Part shown: positions 35,015 through 46,239 of the stretch, piece by piece | How the letters are laid out: the number at the start of each line of letters is the position of its first letter | How positions within the stretch are numbered: the stretch's first letter is position 1 | From: Ophiura sarsii | Lineage: Eukaryota > Echinodermata > Ophiuroidea > Amphilepidida > Ophiuridae | Direction: 5' to 3' | DNA length: 64,000 bases | NCBI GenBank assembly: GCA_035610835.1 | Contig: CM069447.1 | Span: 41,736,648 to 41,800,647 of the forward strand | Notes under the pieces: model-generated | Told to the model about the DNA's origin: nothing | Database searches by the model: none | What the model saw: the letters and a program-made list of their open reading frames with translations, nothing else | Program-made: the position numbers and the translations under genes

Positions 35015-35257
35015 AGGTCTAAATTCCAGTTGAGACCAGTTCCCAGTTGAGAAACCAGTTGAAAATCCAGTTAAGCACAGTTCAAACCAGTTACAAAACA
35101 GTTCAAGTTGGTTTTAATATGGGAAATGGACAGCTTCAACTGGTATTTGAACTGGTTTTGAAACCCAGTTAAGATCCAGTTCAAAACAGTTAAAACCAGT
35201 TGGTTTAATATGGAAAATGGACAGCGTTTCAACTGGGATCAACTGGAATTTAGACCT
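35015..35257. repeat. MITE family H, CAGTT-rich
   Basis: The ends are a perfect 19-bp inverted repeat, AGGTCTAAATTCCAGTTGA. The body is filled with CAGTT/AACTG words (over fifteen) in both orientations. ATATGGGAAATGGACAGC and ATATGGAAAATGGACAGC are direct repeats about 92 bp apart. Only one copy is in the window, so mobility is inferred from the ends. Confidence 0.8.
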
Positions 35258-35439
35258 GGGATGTGTACCCAACTTCTGCCGTGCAAATCTAACCATTTTA
35301 GTTTTGAACATACTGTAAAATAAATATTGCATTTAAAACTGACAGGGAAAGGGTGTGAATCACGGCTTTGTGTGATGCCACACAAACTGTGTATAATGGT
35401 CCCAGTGATAATTCAAGTAAGCCTACCCCTTAGTAAGAA

Positions 35440-35509
35440 CTAAGGGCTATTTCTATTACATGCTGTTGGTAGCATGTTACCAACAGCATGTAATGGAAAT
35501 AGCCCTTAG
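35440..35509. other. 70-base near-perfect hairpin
   Basis: Arms 35440-35471 and 35478-35509 (32 bases each) are exact inverses apart from one T/C difference, which would be a G-U pair in plus-strand RNA. The loop is GCATGT. The arm starts CTAAGGGCTATTTC and ends CTGTTGGTA. It could be a microRNA-like or small-hairpin precursor, or a minimal palindromic transposon. The loop is short and the stem unusually perfect for a classical microRNA. Confidence 0.6.
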
Positions 35510-36354
35510 TCCATGCGAAAACTTGTCTATCTAAGTAGGTCATCAACAATTAACAGTCTCATCTCTGCCTTAAGCGTAGATATCCCACTGTGTGGATCGG
35601 GGACTTTGCAGTCGGGTATGGTGTTGTGAATGATACCCATGGTGATGGTAAGGTGGTGGGTGGTGTTGGGATGTGTGTTTAGGAGAATGAACTCTGACTT
35701 TTGAGATGAGTTTGGTAGGGGTGTGATTATCAGTAAGATTGAGGCGTAATTTGATATGTTTTGTGTAGACACATAATCAGCTTCTAGGGTTTTACATGAA
35801 CCTCTCTGATGTGAGAAACAATGTTTTATTCGAAAAATGAGGTAGAAAAATCTGCACATTTTGCGCCATCATATATGATGCATTATGATTGGTTCCGGGA
35901 TGGTTTGTATCATTTATTCAGCCAATCTGGGACCTGGTAAGACTATGGTGATCTAACTGAACAACACTAAGCTCTACTTTTTGATTGGTTGTCTATTAGG
36001 GCATATGATCTTACTCGCCAATCAGGAACTGCGTAAGAAAGGCATTTGATTGATCAAATCCATGAATGTTTAACAACCTAGTGTCAGATAACAGACAGCG
36101 ACCACACCAGTTGATTAATATTGTAGACATAATGTAAAAGCTAATTAAAATGATTTTTAATGGAGTTATTAATAAGAAATTCATAGATTTGGTTGGGGGT
36201 GTCATTTTGAAGTGTGATATTTCAATCATGGACTCTCCTCAAAGTGCGGTATGGTATGATTTTTGAGGCGGTTGAATTTTTGCGAATTTGCAATATGGAA
36301 ACACAAACCAAATATGAAAGGAAAAAATGAGGTAAAGATTTCACTAAAGGTCAT
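35510..36354. other. No gene; CCAAT-box cluster
   Basis: TGATTGGTTCC (about 35886), GCCAATCTGG (about 35921), TTGATTGGTTG (about 35981) and GCCAATCAGG (about 36018) lie in alternating orientation, the spacing style of family D, but clear TTAA ends are not found. The rest is unremarkable. Confidence 0.5.
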
Positions 36355-36493
36355 TGAGCTAGTCCATGCATTTAAAATCCATACACCCCCTATGGAAGAC
36401 ACGCAACACAGGGAGCGTAGATTTCAAATGGGTAAGATTAAGATCATGTCTTCCATAGGGGGTGTATGGATTTTAAATGGAATAGCCGAGCCC
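36355..36493. repeat. MITE family E, copy 3
   Basis: Ends GAGCTAGTCCATGCATTT and AAATGGAATAGCCGAGCCC. Inside, TCCATACACCCCCTATGGAA mirrors TTCCATAGGGGGTGTATGGA exactly over 20 bp. About 139 bp and the best-preserved inverted arms of the family. Confidence 0.85.
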
Positions 36494-38322
36494 ATTCAGG
36501 CGCATTATTGCCTTTGTTTTATTTTACTCAGGTTGGTATTGATTGCTTTGATAATTAAAATCTTTCCTGTCTTAGTGCTTTTAAAGGTGCAACTCCAAAT
36601 AAAGCCAATGAACTTTTTGTGAGCGCAAAACTTAATGTTTGAAATTTTGAACATAAGCTAATTATGCCTCTGCATTATCATGCAGCATGCATAACAAAAT
36701 GTGTGTGAGAAATGCTAAGAAACTGTTATTATAGTGGGGTTTTTTTGTTGCAAAATTTGATTTGAAAATTTAAAAATGGACGCCAATCATGCCTCTATCG
36801 CTAAACTCCACGCATGACAGAATGTGTGAGACACTGTACCGAGATTCAGTCTATTGAATTTGACAGGTCTAGTAATTGGTTACGGGTTTGAATCAACACC
36901 CGTTAGAGGCACAGACGTGACAAGATACTTTTCAGGGTTTCGGATTTCTCGCCGAACAGGATCGAGGATGCATCGCCACTGACCGTTTGATATATGTTTG
37001 AAAAGAAAACGTTTCGCTTTCTCCCCCCTCAACTCGTACCGCCCACGATTATTCCGGTGTACTGTTCCCTGCAGGTGAAGCAGCACATGTTGCTAAAAGT
37101 TGGTTTCTCTATAATGAAAAAAAGAAATAACGGAATTCCGAGATGTAAGATGAACTGGGTTTTGAGCGGAACTTTTGGTTCTGATCAAAAAAGTACGTTG
37201 AGGAATAAGTTTCATTGCAAGATGTAGGATAACCGATCCAGGCGATACGGAGGCCATTCAAAATATTTTGTGACTTTCTTAATAATATTAAGCTTAAATA
37301 ATGATCAAAATTATTTAATGTGAGATCCCACTAATTTTGACTTTCAAAAAAGATAAAAAAAGATAACTAGCTATGAGTATGACTTTCCTCACTTGAGAAA
37401 TTTGTGTGTGTAAAATTCAGTAATTTCATTACTGAAAACACATCAATAATCCCTTATTTGCTAATAAAAATGATTTTAAAATATAATCCGCCCAATCAAC
37501 TTAATTTATTTCCTCTACGGCTCAACAGAGTTATCACTCGTAAAGTTATGAAATGAAAGCGGATCGCTGAAATTGAAGTCGTGGAGCGTTAATACGATGA
37601 TCTTATGTTACATTCAGTGTTATGGTTTCCCCCGAGGGGACGCTATGCACCCAGCAGGGGCTAGAACTGAAATTTAGGATCAACTTGTCCACATCTCGTA
37701 ATTGCTGTTTGAAGCAGAGCAGATGATTAAAATGGTGTGATTATCACAGTGGTTAGGAGGCTTGGTTCAGTGACCTGTATTGGAGTGTGTGTAGCGACAT
37801 TTGATCCTATTGGGTATCGGGGATCATTGAAAATACCAGAACTATACTCTCTGTAGAGATGATACCTCCAGAATTTTTCCTGCATTTCCGCTTGTTTTGT
37901 TATTTTTTCTTCAGCTTTGTATATTTTTACCCAAAATTTGCATATTTTTGACAGGATTGTCTTTATATGCCCTACCCACCAGTCTCATTCAGGTTTTGAA
38001 TGTACATAGTTTCCCTTATATCCAGACATTTTGCCGTTGTTTCAGTGTTTTCTTCAATCATTCAGTCCCAAGTTTGAATGAAGCAGATAACCTTCTTTCT
38101 GCATACATGTGTGTCAGTATACCCTTTTAATACGCATTAGACAAAAAATGGGGGTAATTAGATCGTTGCGATGTTGGAAAATGCTTTATGTGCCAGAAAC
38201 AGGACACTCGATGGGAAATCCATATTTGTACTAAGTTACACTTTAATATCATGCTCTAAAATGTAACAGAGGAGGGGTGGGGGTGATGAAATGTCAAAGA
38301 ACCAAAGGAAAAGGGCTATCCT
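36494..38322. other. No gene recognised
   Basis: A short inverted pair ACGGGT/ACCCGT lies at about 36883-36904 in a CpG-richer patch (36860-37260). Open frames reach 77 codons and are not recognisable. Confidence 0.5.
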
Positions 38323-38570
38323 TTAACACTTTTCATGCGGCTATTGGTTTTACCTTATATAAAAACTAGCTTTTTCAGAAACCTTTCCCAACTTTCAAGG
38401 TCTATCTCAAGGATTACAGAACCAATACTAGGCATGTTTGTACTTATTTCAATGCATTTCTCATGGTGATTTCAAATATGGTAATGAGATTGAATAATTT
38501 TGACAGTTTTGAAACATTTTGTGAAGTTTTAGAATGTCGTCTGGAGACCCTGCCACGTGGAAGGTGTTAA
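38323..38570 (-). repeat. MITE family A, copy 9
   Basis: Full-length, reverse-oriented, with ends TTAACACTTTTCATGCGGC and GCCACGTGGAAGGTGTTAA. TTAA is intact at both edges, and all consensus blocks are present. Confidence 0.92.
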
Positions 38571-38748
38571 AATGAAATGCTAATGACCTGTTTGATACAC
38601 ACATAAAATGCCTAATATGACTTGTTTGGTTTCAATTGGATGTGACGGTAACAGATACCCAATTTGGAGGTAATTGATTGAAAGTTTCTGGCGGGTTTCC
38701 CAAAAGTATAATGATATGATAGCTTTTGATCAGGCAAGTGCAAAATGC

Positions 38749-39062
38749 GAGTGACTTGTTGTGTTTGATGCAGAGACTGATATGATAGACTTTTGTGAGT
38801 AACTTGTCATAATTGATGCAGAGACTGATCTAACAAAACAAGTGGTTTTGAGACTGGTCTAACAATATGAGTGACTTGTCATGTTTGATCCAGAGATCGA
38901 TGCACCAATTTCCACATTTCATGTCTGATACTGAGACTAATGTACTGATGTGAGTGACTTGTCGTGTTTGATGCAGAGACTGATCTAACAAAACAAGAGA
39001 TTTTGAGACAGTTCTAACAATATGAGTGACTTGTCATGTTTCATCCAGAGATGCAGAGACAA
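38749..39062 (+). repeat. Irregular tandem array, GAGTGACTTGTC unit
   Basis: GAGTGACTTGTCRTGTTTGA with CAGAGACTGATCTAACA occurs at about 38749, 38797, 38869, 38952 and 39024 (intervals 48, 72, 83 and 72). The 72-bp steps include AAAACAAGTGGTTTTGAGAC-like spacers. Units vary in length, pointing to repeated unequal exchange. Confidence 0.75.
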
Positions 39063-40037
39063 TTGTTAACATTTTGAACGATTCTCCCGATAATAAAAGC
39101 GTAACGATGATAATATTCTACTTTTTTACATATTACTAATAATGATAGAAAAGGGTCTAAACACCCCCAGGGGAATCTCTCCATTGCTGGTCTTATGCTA
39201 ATAGGGCACTTACATGGAGAATCAAATAGTTTGCATTCAGTGATAAGAAATATTGTTGTGGCTGTAATATTTTATTTGTTAGGCCTGTCTTTTGTCTTGT
39301 TAAAATCAAGCAACAACTTTTCTGTAAAAGTTTGTCTTTTTGTGGAAAATTATCTTTTGTGATCTGCTCATGGCCTGCCAAATTTAGCACATTTTTAAAA
39401 CTGTGAATTTATGCTGCTTTACATTATACACCAACATAAACATTTTCACCCGTCTATTTTTACACAACTTTTTCATGTCGCAAAGCAAATCATGAAATTA
39501 ATGTGGTGCAAAAATATCAACAAATATTTAAAAATTTCACCTCATGTCAACATGTCATCATTAGCAAAACCTTTTCTCCCGGTGTGTAAAAGCAAGCGCC
39601 AACGGTTCTCGTTACCGGTGTCGCGATCTTTACCAGGGAGGTCTAATATTGCCTAAGTGGCCTTTACTGCAGGGATCAAATATTAGAGGAATATTAGATG
39701 GTAATGGTGGTAAAATTAATAACACTAGCAAACTCTACCATTGCATGTTTTGTGTGTACGTGTGTAGAGCAGCTGTAATGAATGGTACAGGGGTTACAGG
39801 GTGTCCCAATAAAGATTACCCATTTAGTGAATCAAATATCTAGCGTGTTATTTTGTAATAAACTAGGATTTTATTCAATCAATTTAGCCTTCCCCCTCGA
39901 TAAATTTGCCCATGCTTACTAAAACATGTAAACTTGGGCTTTAGGTTAGGCATATAGTTAGGCTTTATTTTGGGCACTCTGAGCTAGTAAATCTACCCTT
40001 TGTCTGAGCCAGTCTACAACCAACCGGCCATTCTTCT
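39063..40037. other. No gene recognised
   Basis: AT-rich DNA with open frames of 64-81 codons that are not recognisable. The patch 39590-39650 has several CpG. Nothing else can be supported. Confidence 0.5.
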
Positions 40038-40253
40038 TTAATCCCCCTGGGCACTACCTGTCTATCTAACAGCGCTTCTGATTGGTTAATTACAAGATAT
40101 ACTCATTTGAATAACCAATTAAGATACAGCTTTTAAACTATTTCACCCCGATCTTTATCAGGGATACAATTATTCTAACACTGTCTCTGATTGGTGCAAT
40201 GAATGATGTATCTATCTTTCTGACCAATCGGCCGGTAGTTCTCAGGAGGTTAA
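40038..40253 (+). repeat. MITE family D (CCAAT-rich), best copy
   Basis: Ends TTAATCCCCCTGGGCACTAC and GTAGTTCTCAGGAGGTTAA are imperfect inverses with TTAA at each edge. Four CCAAT boxes are present: CTGATTGG at 40078, ACCAATT at 40113, CTGATTGG at 40187 and GACCAATCGG at 40222, two in each orientation. GATACAGCTTTTAAACTATT and ATCAGGGATACAATTATT are diagnostic for the family. Confidence 0.9.
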
Positions 40254-40754
40254 CTCAGTGTGTATATCTACAAAGTTCTATGTTCCATATGATTGTAAAT
40301 GACCTACATTAAACAAAGACACACAATAATATTGAGAAATAAATGACCCCCTCTCAATGTTTCAGTACATTTTACAATACCCAGGATGCTCAACGGTCAC
40401 ATTCCCTATACACACACCTTTGACATACATGACTGAACTGGATGACTGAACTGGGTCCTTGGGGATGAGCGTGAATGTTGTATATGTTGTAGTTTCTGAT
40501 TGGTGGTGTTGTGGTTTTTTGAGTGATGAGCTAAGGGACTGGAAAGTTTTTGACCTTTGATTGGAGCGGTGGATATCAACAAACCAAGTTCTGTGAACAA
40601 ACCCTGGAACGAGCCCCAGGGCATAGTAGGCCTAGATATAGATCGTGGATAGTTGGAATACAATCAGTAACTAGTATGTATAACCATGGTTACTAGATGG
40701 TAATTTCAAACTCCATAATTGGTAAACCTAAAACCAATTTATGGTACTCCATTA
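40254..40754. other. No gene recognised
   Basis: CTGATTGGTGG and TTGATTGGAGC occur near 40497 and 40558 without family D ends. Otherwise unremarkable. Confidence 0.5.
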
Positions 40755-41109
40755 GGGACGCACCATTAGATACTCAGGGGGGGGGGGGGCATGGAAGTTT
40801 TTAAAAAAAAAAAAACTTTGCCCACTATCCAGGGAAAAAAAAACAACTTTGCCCACCAACAAGGAAAAAAAAAAAAAGATGACCCACTGCTGAGTAAAAA
40901 AAAAAAAGATGACTCACTCACCTCAAAATAAAGAAAAACAGTAAAACCCTAAAAAAAAAAAACTTTGCCGCATTTGCAAAAAAAAAAAAAAAACTTGCCG
41001 CCAAAGGCGGCGAAAAAAAAAAAATTCCGCCTACTTCGGTGGAGAAAAAAAAAATTTCCGCCCGACCCCAACTTCCATGCCCCCCCCTGAAAATCAAATG
41101 GTGCGTCCC
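40755..41109. repeat. MITE family J, copy 1, with poly-A blocks
   Basis: Ends GGGACGCACCATTAGAT and AATCAAATGGTGCGTCCC are inverses, extending inward to runs of G and C (GGGGGG...CCCCCC). TTA flanks both sides (40752-40754 and 41110-41112), the 3-bp duplication typical of PIF/Harbinger-type elements. The interior is eight or nine A-runs of 9-15 bases separated by short words such as CTTTGCCCAC and GATGACCCAC, a microsatellite-like core. Confidence 0.85.
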
Positions 41110-41112
41110 TTA

Positions 41113-41993
41113 TAGCAGAATAATCTTCCATAAAGCTATAAAAACTTTTGAGATATGAAAAAGCCGGTAAAACTTGAAATTCTTCAATATAAATATATCG
41201 TCATATTGATGTTCATTGACATTATTGAGTTTATTCAAAGTTACATTGAGTGAGTAAAAGAATGAACAAAGGTTATATGGTCCATAAATGTCAGCAATTA
41301 GCGGCTCAATGTATCTCTGATTTTCTCATCGTAAGAAGGAGTTGTACTCAGTCATACCCACTCTCATAAACTACTTATAACTATATTTTCAACTGACAGC
41401 TTTTTACTAATCTTGAAAGATATTTCATGCGCACGTGTATAGTGTCCCAACAGGTTTTGAACAAGATTTTAGGCCATTTTTACGTGTAGTCTATCTAACC
41501 GAATCCAACTCAATTGGACTCGGCAGAATGACTTGATTGTTCCAACTGTCTAAGTATACCCTACATAATCATGATAATCACACCAATGCGATACTTGTTC
41601 CCTCAAATCTAATAAACCCTGGTATCTATGCTGAAACAATAGTGTACAACTAAACTTACACCACCATGGCTGTAAGCTGGCGAACCCATGGTAGGTCCTA
41701 AGCATCTACATGGCATAGTTGTAATCCCCCAGCGCATTGCAAAGCACGTTCCAAGCAGCCGTAAGGTCGGAGGTCAAGTGTCGGCACGAAGCTCTCAAAT
41801 TCAATGGGGAAAATTGAAAAATATATGGCCTCTGAGTCTGTGGAAACATCTGGTTTTGGTTACCACTGAATGTCAGGTTCAAGTCACTTGCTAGATTTTA
41901 TTTTCTATTTTGTTAGATTTTTATGTGCCTTCTCTGTGACTCTTCTGGGGATTGCCTATGTAGTCAAAGACACATCCAATTGTAAAGCACATA
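41113..41993. other. No gene recognised
   Basis: Unique-looking AT-rich DNA, with a 68-codon frame at 41688-41894 that is not recognisable. Confidence 0.5.
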
Positions 41994-42153
41994 CACTCTT
42001 ATAAAAAAGTAGGGTTAATTTACTAAAAAAATGGTGTCAAATATGTGTGCATAAATTGACCCCATTGGTTTGACTAATGATGGTGTCAAATATGCACTGG
42101 GTTGAATTTCGACCAGGTTGTGTGCATAAATTGACCCCATTGGTTTAAGAGTG
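41994..42153. repeat. MITE with CACTCTTA ends (F-like), copy 2
   Basis: Ends CACTCTTATAAA and GGTTTAAGAGTG with TA outside each (41992-41993, 42154-42155). It shares only the terminal CACTCTT with the 25.7 kb element. Inside, TGTGTGCATAAATTGACCCC and ATTGGTTT are directly duplicated at about 42045 and 42118, and ATGGTGTCAAATATG at about 42030 and 42079. Confidence 0.75.
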
Positions 42154-42801
42154 TAGCAGCCAACGCTATTGACCCTGATCTTGCGCTTTACCTCCGTTTT
42201 GTCTTCCTGACATAAAAAGTTTGTGTTTTCCCAGCGGCCAGTATCAAATCTCTGTCATAATTAAACTCCCCTAAGAAATGAACCGAGATGGGTTTGTTGG
42301 TAAACATATGGTCTATAATGGGGTAGCGTTTCATCATGCTGGGGTCCCATGTGGGGACTATAGGATAATGATAGGAGTATAATAGTTGATAGCTGGGGTT
42401 TATAGGATAAGATGGAAGATTAAATGGTAATGCAATTGAGGAAAGTAGTGGTAGGTATGTAATATTGGTCACCCATCTTTCCTTTCATCACCCCCCCCCC
42501 CCCCACAACCCCAACCCCACCACTTACACCGAGCTGCTGCCCCTGCTTTGAGAGGGATCACTTGTTAAATGGGGGCAAAATACCAGGCCTAGATTTCTGT
42601 TATATATAATTTTTCCCGGTCAGAGGGTACTTAAAAGTGCCTATCTCAATTTGTCCAGTCGGTAAGTAAAAGCTGTAATGGGAAATGGGAGGGGGCGGGC
42701 AAATCTTCTATCTCCCAAGTGTTCCAATGGGTCAGGAAGGAGGAAGGGGGAACAATAGTGATGCACCTCCCTGCACCCAAATCCAAAGTTAAGAGGATCC
42801 C
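42154..42801. other. No gene recognised
   Basis: C-run at 42490-42504. A 94-codon minus-strand frame (42188-42472) has simple composition rich in P, Y and I and is judged spurious. Confidence 0.5.
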
Positions 42802-43051
42802 TAGCACATTCCACGCAGCAGGTGTCTGCAGACAACGGCCTAAAGCTTCACCAAATGTTTCAAAAATGTCAAAATCATCGAAGTTCATTAACATATTTGG
42901 AATCACCATGAGAAATGCATTTAAATAAGTACAAACATGCCTAGTATTGGTTCTGTAATCCTTGAGATAGACCTTGAAAGTTGGGAACGGTTTCTAGAAA
43001 AATCTGTTTTGTATAATATGGTAAAACCAATAGCTGTGTGGAAAGTGTTAA
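42802..43051 (+). repeat. MITE family A, copy 10
   Basis: Ends TAGCACATTCCACGCAGCAG and GCTGTGTGGAAAGTGTTAA. The left TTAA has become CTAG. Body blocks are full-length. Confidence 0.9.
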
Positions 43052-43954
43052 GAGGTGATTTTGTAACAAGATTTGTCTTGGATAATAAACCAATTACAAA
43101 CCCCACTACTTGCAGAAAGAGACAGAGAGAGGAAACTTGCCTTGCTAATATACCACAACATTTTATACAACCTGAATATAAATACAAAATCCATATCCAT
43201 ACGGTTCAATCTACAAAAATTGAAGTTCAAAGCATATTTTGAGCCCATATTTTGAGAGATCAACAGTTGTAAGGTGCCGACATGAAGCGCTGATAGATCT
43301 TGGTCATCCATAGATTGACCTAGTTGACCCCACTCGCTGATCCCCTCCGTGTCTTTTTTTCTTATTTGTTATAATGGCAAACACAGAGCAGGCCTAGTGT
43401 TGATATTGAGTTGTACAGCAAGTTATGTGACATTGTAGGAAATATGGTTTGCCTAAAATGAAAATGTTGTTTGTTTGTCTTTTAACTGTCACTGGTATTA
43501 TGGATTGAAGAAAGTTCTGTCAAATTTGTTTAACCCCTCCCCTTCTTCTTAGCTTTCTCTACTGAAAAGGCATTTTTTTATCTGCCTACTCTTAGATTTC
43601 TATCACTTTTTATATCAATTTTGCCGATTTTTTGGCAGGAATTTGCAGTAATCCCTTATTTAGGCCAAATTTACTCCTTGGGGGCATTGGGTCTTGTTAA
43701 ATTTAAGTGTTAAATGCATTGTATTTGTGAACTGAATGTCATTTTCATATGGTGGTATGTGAATAGTGGGGCCACAACAAAAAACAAATTGTATTTCTGA
43801 TTTCTTTGTCTTAGCCATTCATAATTGGAGCAGATAGTACATTTTAGCCAATTTAGGGCATTTTTACCCCAAATATTGTCACATTTTAAAGAATTTTATA
43901 TTAAATACCAAGTACCATCTCTGACGCTGATGGTATATGAGGTCACTGCTAGGG
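43052..43954. other. No gene recognised
   Basis: Overlapping frames at 42.9-43.3 kb extend out of the MITE and are not recognisable. The rest is AT-rich, with no repeats assigned. Confidence 0.5.
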
Positions 43955-44186
43955 TTAACATTTCCAAGCCCGGCAGGCACCTGCAGACGACATTCCAAAA
44001 TTTCACAATTATTGAATTTCATTACCATATTTGGAATCACATGAGAAATGTATTGAAATAAGTACAAACATGCTTAGTATTGGTTCAGTAATCCTTACGA
44101 TAGACAATGAAAATTGGGAGAGGTTTCTGAAAAATCTGTTTGTAGTATGGTAAAAGTAAAACCAATAGCCACATGGAAAGAGTTAA
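43955..44186 (+). repeat. MITE family A, copy 11 (internal deletion)
   Basis: Ends TTAACATTTCCAAGCCCGGC and GCCACATGGAAAGAGTTAA. About 23 bp corresponding to AAATGTTTCAAAAATGTC are missing between CCAAAATTTCAC and AATTATTGAATTTC. TTAA is intact at both ends. Confidence 0.9.
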
Positions 44187-44974
44187 GGATAGGATTAGGA
44201 ATAGGGTTTATTCAGTGGGGTGAAATGTCGAACTCTACCACAACCGTTTCTCTGACTGATATATAGGGATACTGTAGATAATATTATATAGACCTATATA
44301 GATAGCAAGCAAGACAACGCTATGTGCTCATCTTTGAGGATGATGCCATGTGACAGGTAGCGAGTCTTACAAGGGGAAGGGGTGAATCGTGGATCAACGA
44401 ATCTTACAGGGTGGTAACACTTCACAAGTGTGCTAGATTACTAAAGCTGAAAATCATATTACATTATTAGATTATGGGGGATAATTTCCGACCATATTGT
44501 TTCGATATCAGTATTGTTGTGCGTAACAAGTTGCATGTTTTAGTACCAGCGTTATGTGCAGTGCATTAGGCTGGTAGTTCCCGTGCTGGCCCGGTTTGGA
44601 GAGAACCACACAGTTTCTATAAGTGAATAAAAAAATCAAACTGGGGCATGATCTGATCATACTAAAGCCTCAAAAAATTGGTAGTATGTCCAAAAAACAT
44701 AGACAAACCTGTTGCAGCAACACGTTATCTCAGCATCTAGCGCTTTTTTCACTCCATGCAGCCAATTTGACGTGACAAGCTAAATACCCACAAGAGGTTC
44801 TGTGCGTTGTTGGACAAGATTAATCAATTTGACGGCCATGAATTCTCCGCTGATAGCACAACATGGTGAGGGAATAAGATCAGAAAATATGGAATTATTG
44901 CTCAAATTTGATCTTAATAAATAAACAGGGGCACCTCTGGTGGCCTATGTGTAACAATTGAAAGATACAACAAA
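44187..44974. other. No gene recognised
   Basis: Unremarkable sequence with TATATA words near 44260-44300. Nothing can be supported. Confidence 0.5.
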
Positions 44975-45227
44975 TCGAGGGCTCAGAAACCCCAAGGCCT
45001 TAATATCTCCATTTTGACCATTTTGAGAAAAAGACTATTGAAGATTTTTTAACACATTGGGAAGATGGAGATGAGGCCTTATGATACTGGCTATAACTTT
45101 GAAAGGGGTTGTGTTATGGAGATACGGCTGAGTGTTACTGGAAAGAGAATTTCTTTCTGAACATTTTGATACCAAAATCCAATTTTTGAAAAAATGGAGA
45201 TGAGGCCTTGTGTTTCTGAGCCCTCGA
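44975..45227. repeat. MITE family G, copy 2
   Basis: Ends TCGAGGGCTCAGAAAC and GTTTCTGAGCCCTCGA are a perfect 16-bp inverted repeat, followed inward by AAGGCCTTAATATCTCC and GGAGATGAGGCCTT. The body matches 29183-29428 closely (for example TACTGGCTATAACTTTGAAA). Confidence 0.9.
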
Positions 45228-45984
45228 AATAAGACCAAGATATTTTTTTTTATCTGTCTCACATACCCTGCGTGCATAATAAATTATGTGGAGTAAATTT
45301 TGCTGCATAACCCTACGCGATGAGCCCAATTTTTGGTGTTTTTCTTTCTAATTGTCCGAAAAAAATTGAGGCATACCTGCATTTCTAGCAACACCTGTAG
45401 ACAGCGAAACAAAAAGTGTTTACAAAAAGTTTCATTAAATTGGTTATACAGAGGTATTCGGTGCAGCCACTATGCCCTAACCCCCTTCCTTCTCCATAAA
45501 GAATACATGTTAAGTTAGCCTGTAGCTGGATCAGTTAGTGATAAGAAACTGACTGATTTTTCAAAACTGAACTGAAAATTTGCCATACACATCATGGCCA
45601 GCATCTATAGCAAAAATGGTGAAAAAAGCCTCAAGGTGCTGTTATATACTCTTGAAATGTTCCTGGTGCTCTAATGTTGATGATACAACTGCCTCGAGGT
45701 AGCAGAAAATGACCTTATTACCAACATCATCCCAGCAAAAATTATCATCCCAGAAATGTAGGTCATGTCGAAGATTGTTGGTTTGAAACTGTTGCGGAGC
45801 TCCTGATTAGATGGGACGTAGCCTGTGGCTCTTTTTCGCATTTAATTCCAAACTTTTGTGAATTTGATCAATTTCAGATTTTTTCTCGGGTGCATGACAA
45901 ACTGTCGCTGTCGTGACAACGCAAATGAGAATTGTAAAAAGAAAAAATTGGCTTACTTTTTTCTCTTCACAGTCTATCCTGGTG
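45228..45984. other. No gene recognised
   Basis: AT-rich, with frames up to 64 codons only. No repeat assigned. Confidence 0.5.
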
Positions 45985-46239
45985 TTAACCCCATAGGCAC
46001 TGTACTACATGTGCCTGCTGAACTAACACTTTATTTGATTGGTTGTAAAAAGGCTGTTGCTGTCATATAAGCCAATCAGAAACATGGTTCGAATATTGAT
46101 GGTAGTATTAGGTCTAAGCTTCAGATATTTAGAAGCTCAATTTTCATTGGTTACACTATCATGACATCTTGTGTAGTAGCCAATCAAAGAAGGTCTCTGA
46201 AAAAGTAATGGGAAGTATAATAGTAGCAAGGGTGTTAAT
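45985..46239. repeat. MITE family D (CCAAT-rich), diverged copy
   Basis: Begins TTAACCCCATAGGCACTG and ends AGCAAGGGTGTTAA. It carries TTGATTGGTTG, AAGCCAATCAG, CATTGGTTACA and AGCCAATCAAAG. The shared centre is less similar to the 40.0 kb copy, so it may be a subfamily. Confidence 0.65.

Noticed and set aside
42188..42472. 94-codon minus-strand frame rich in P, Y and I
   Set aside because: Simple composition arising from GGGATAGGA-type DNA, no recognisable domain.
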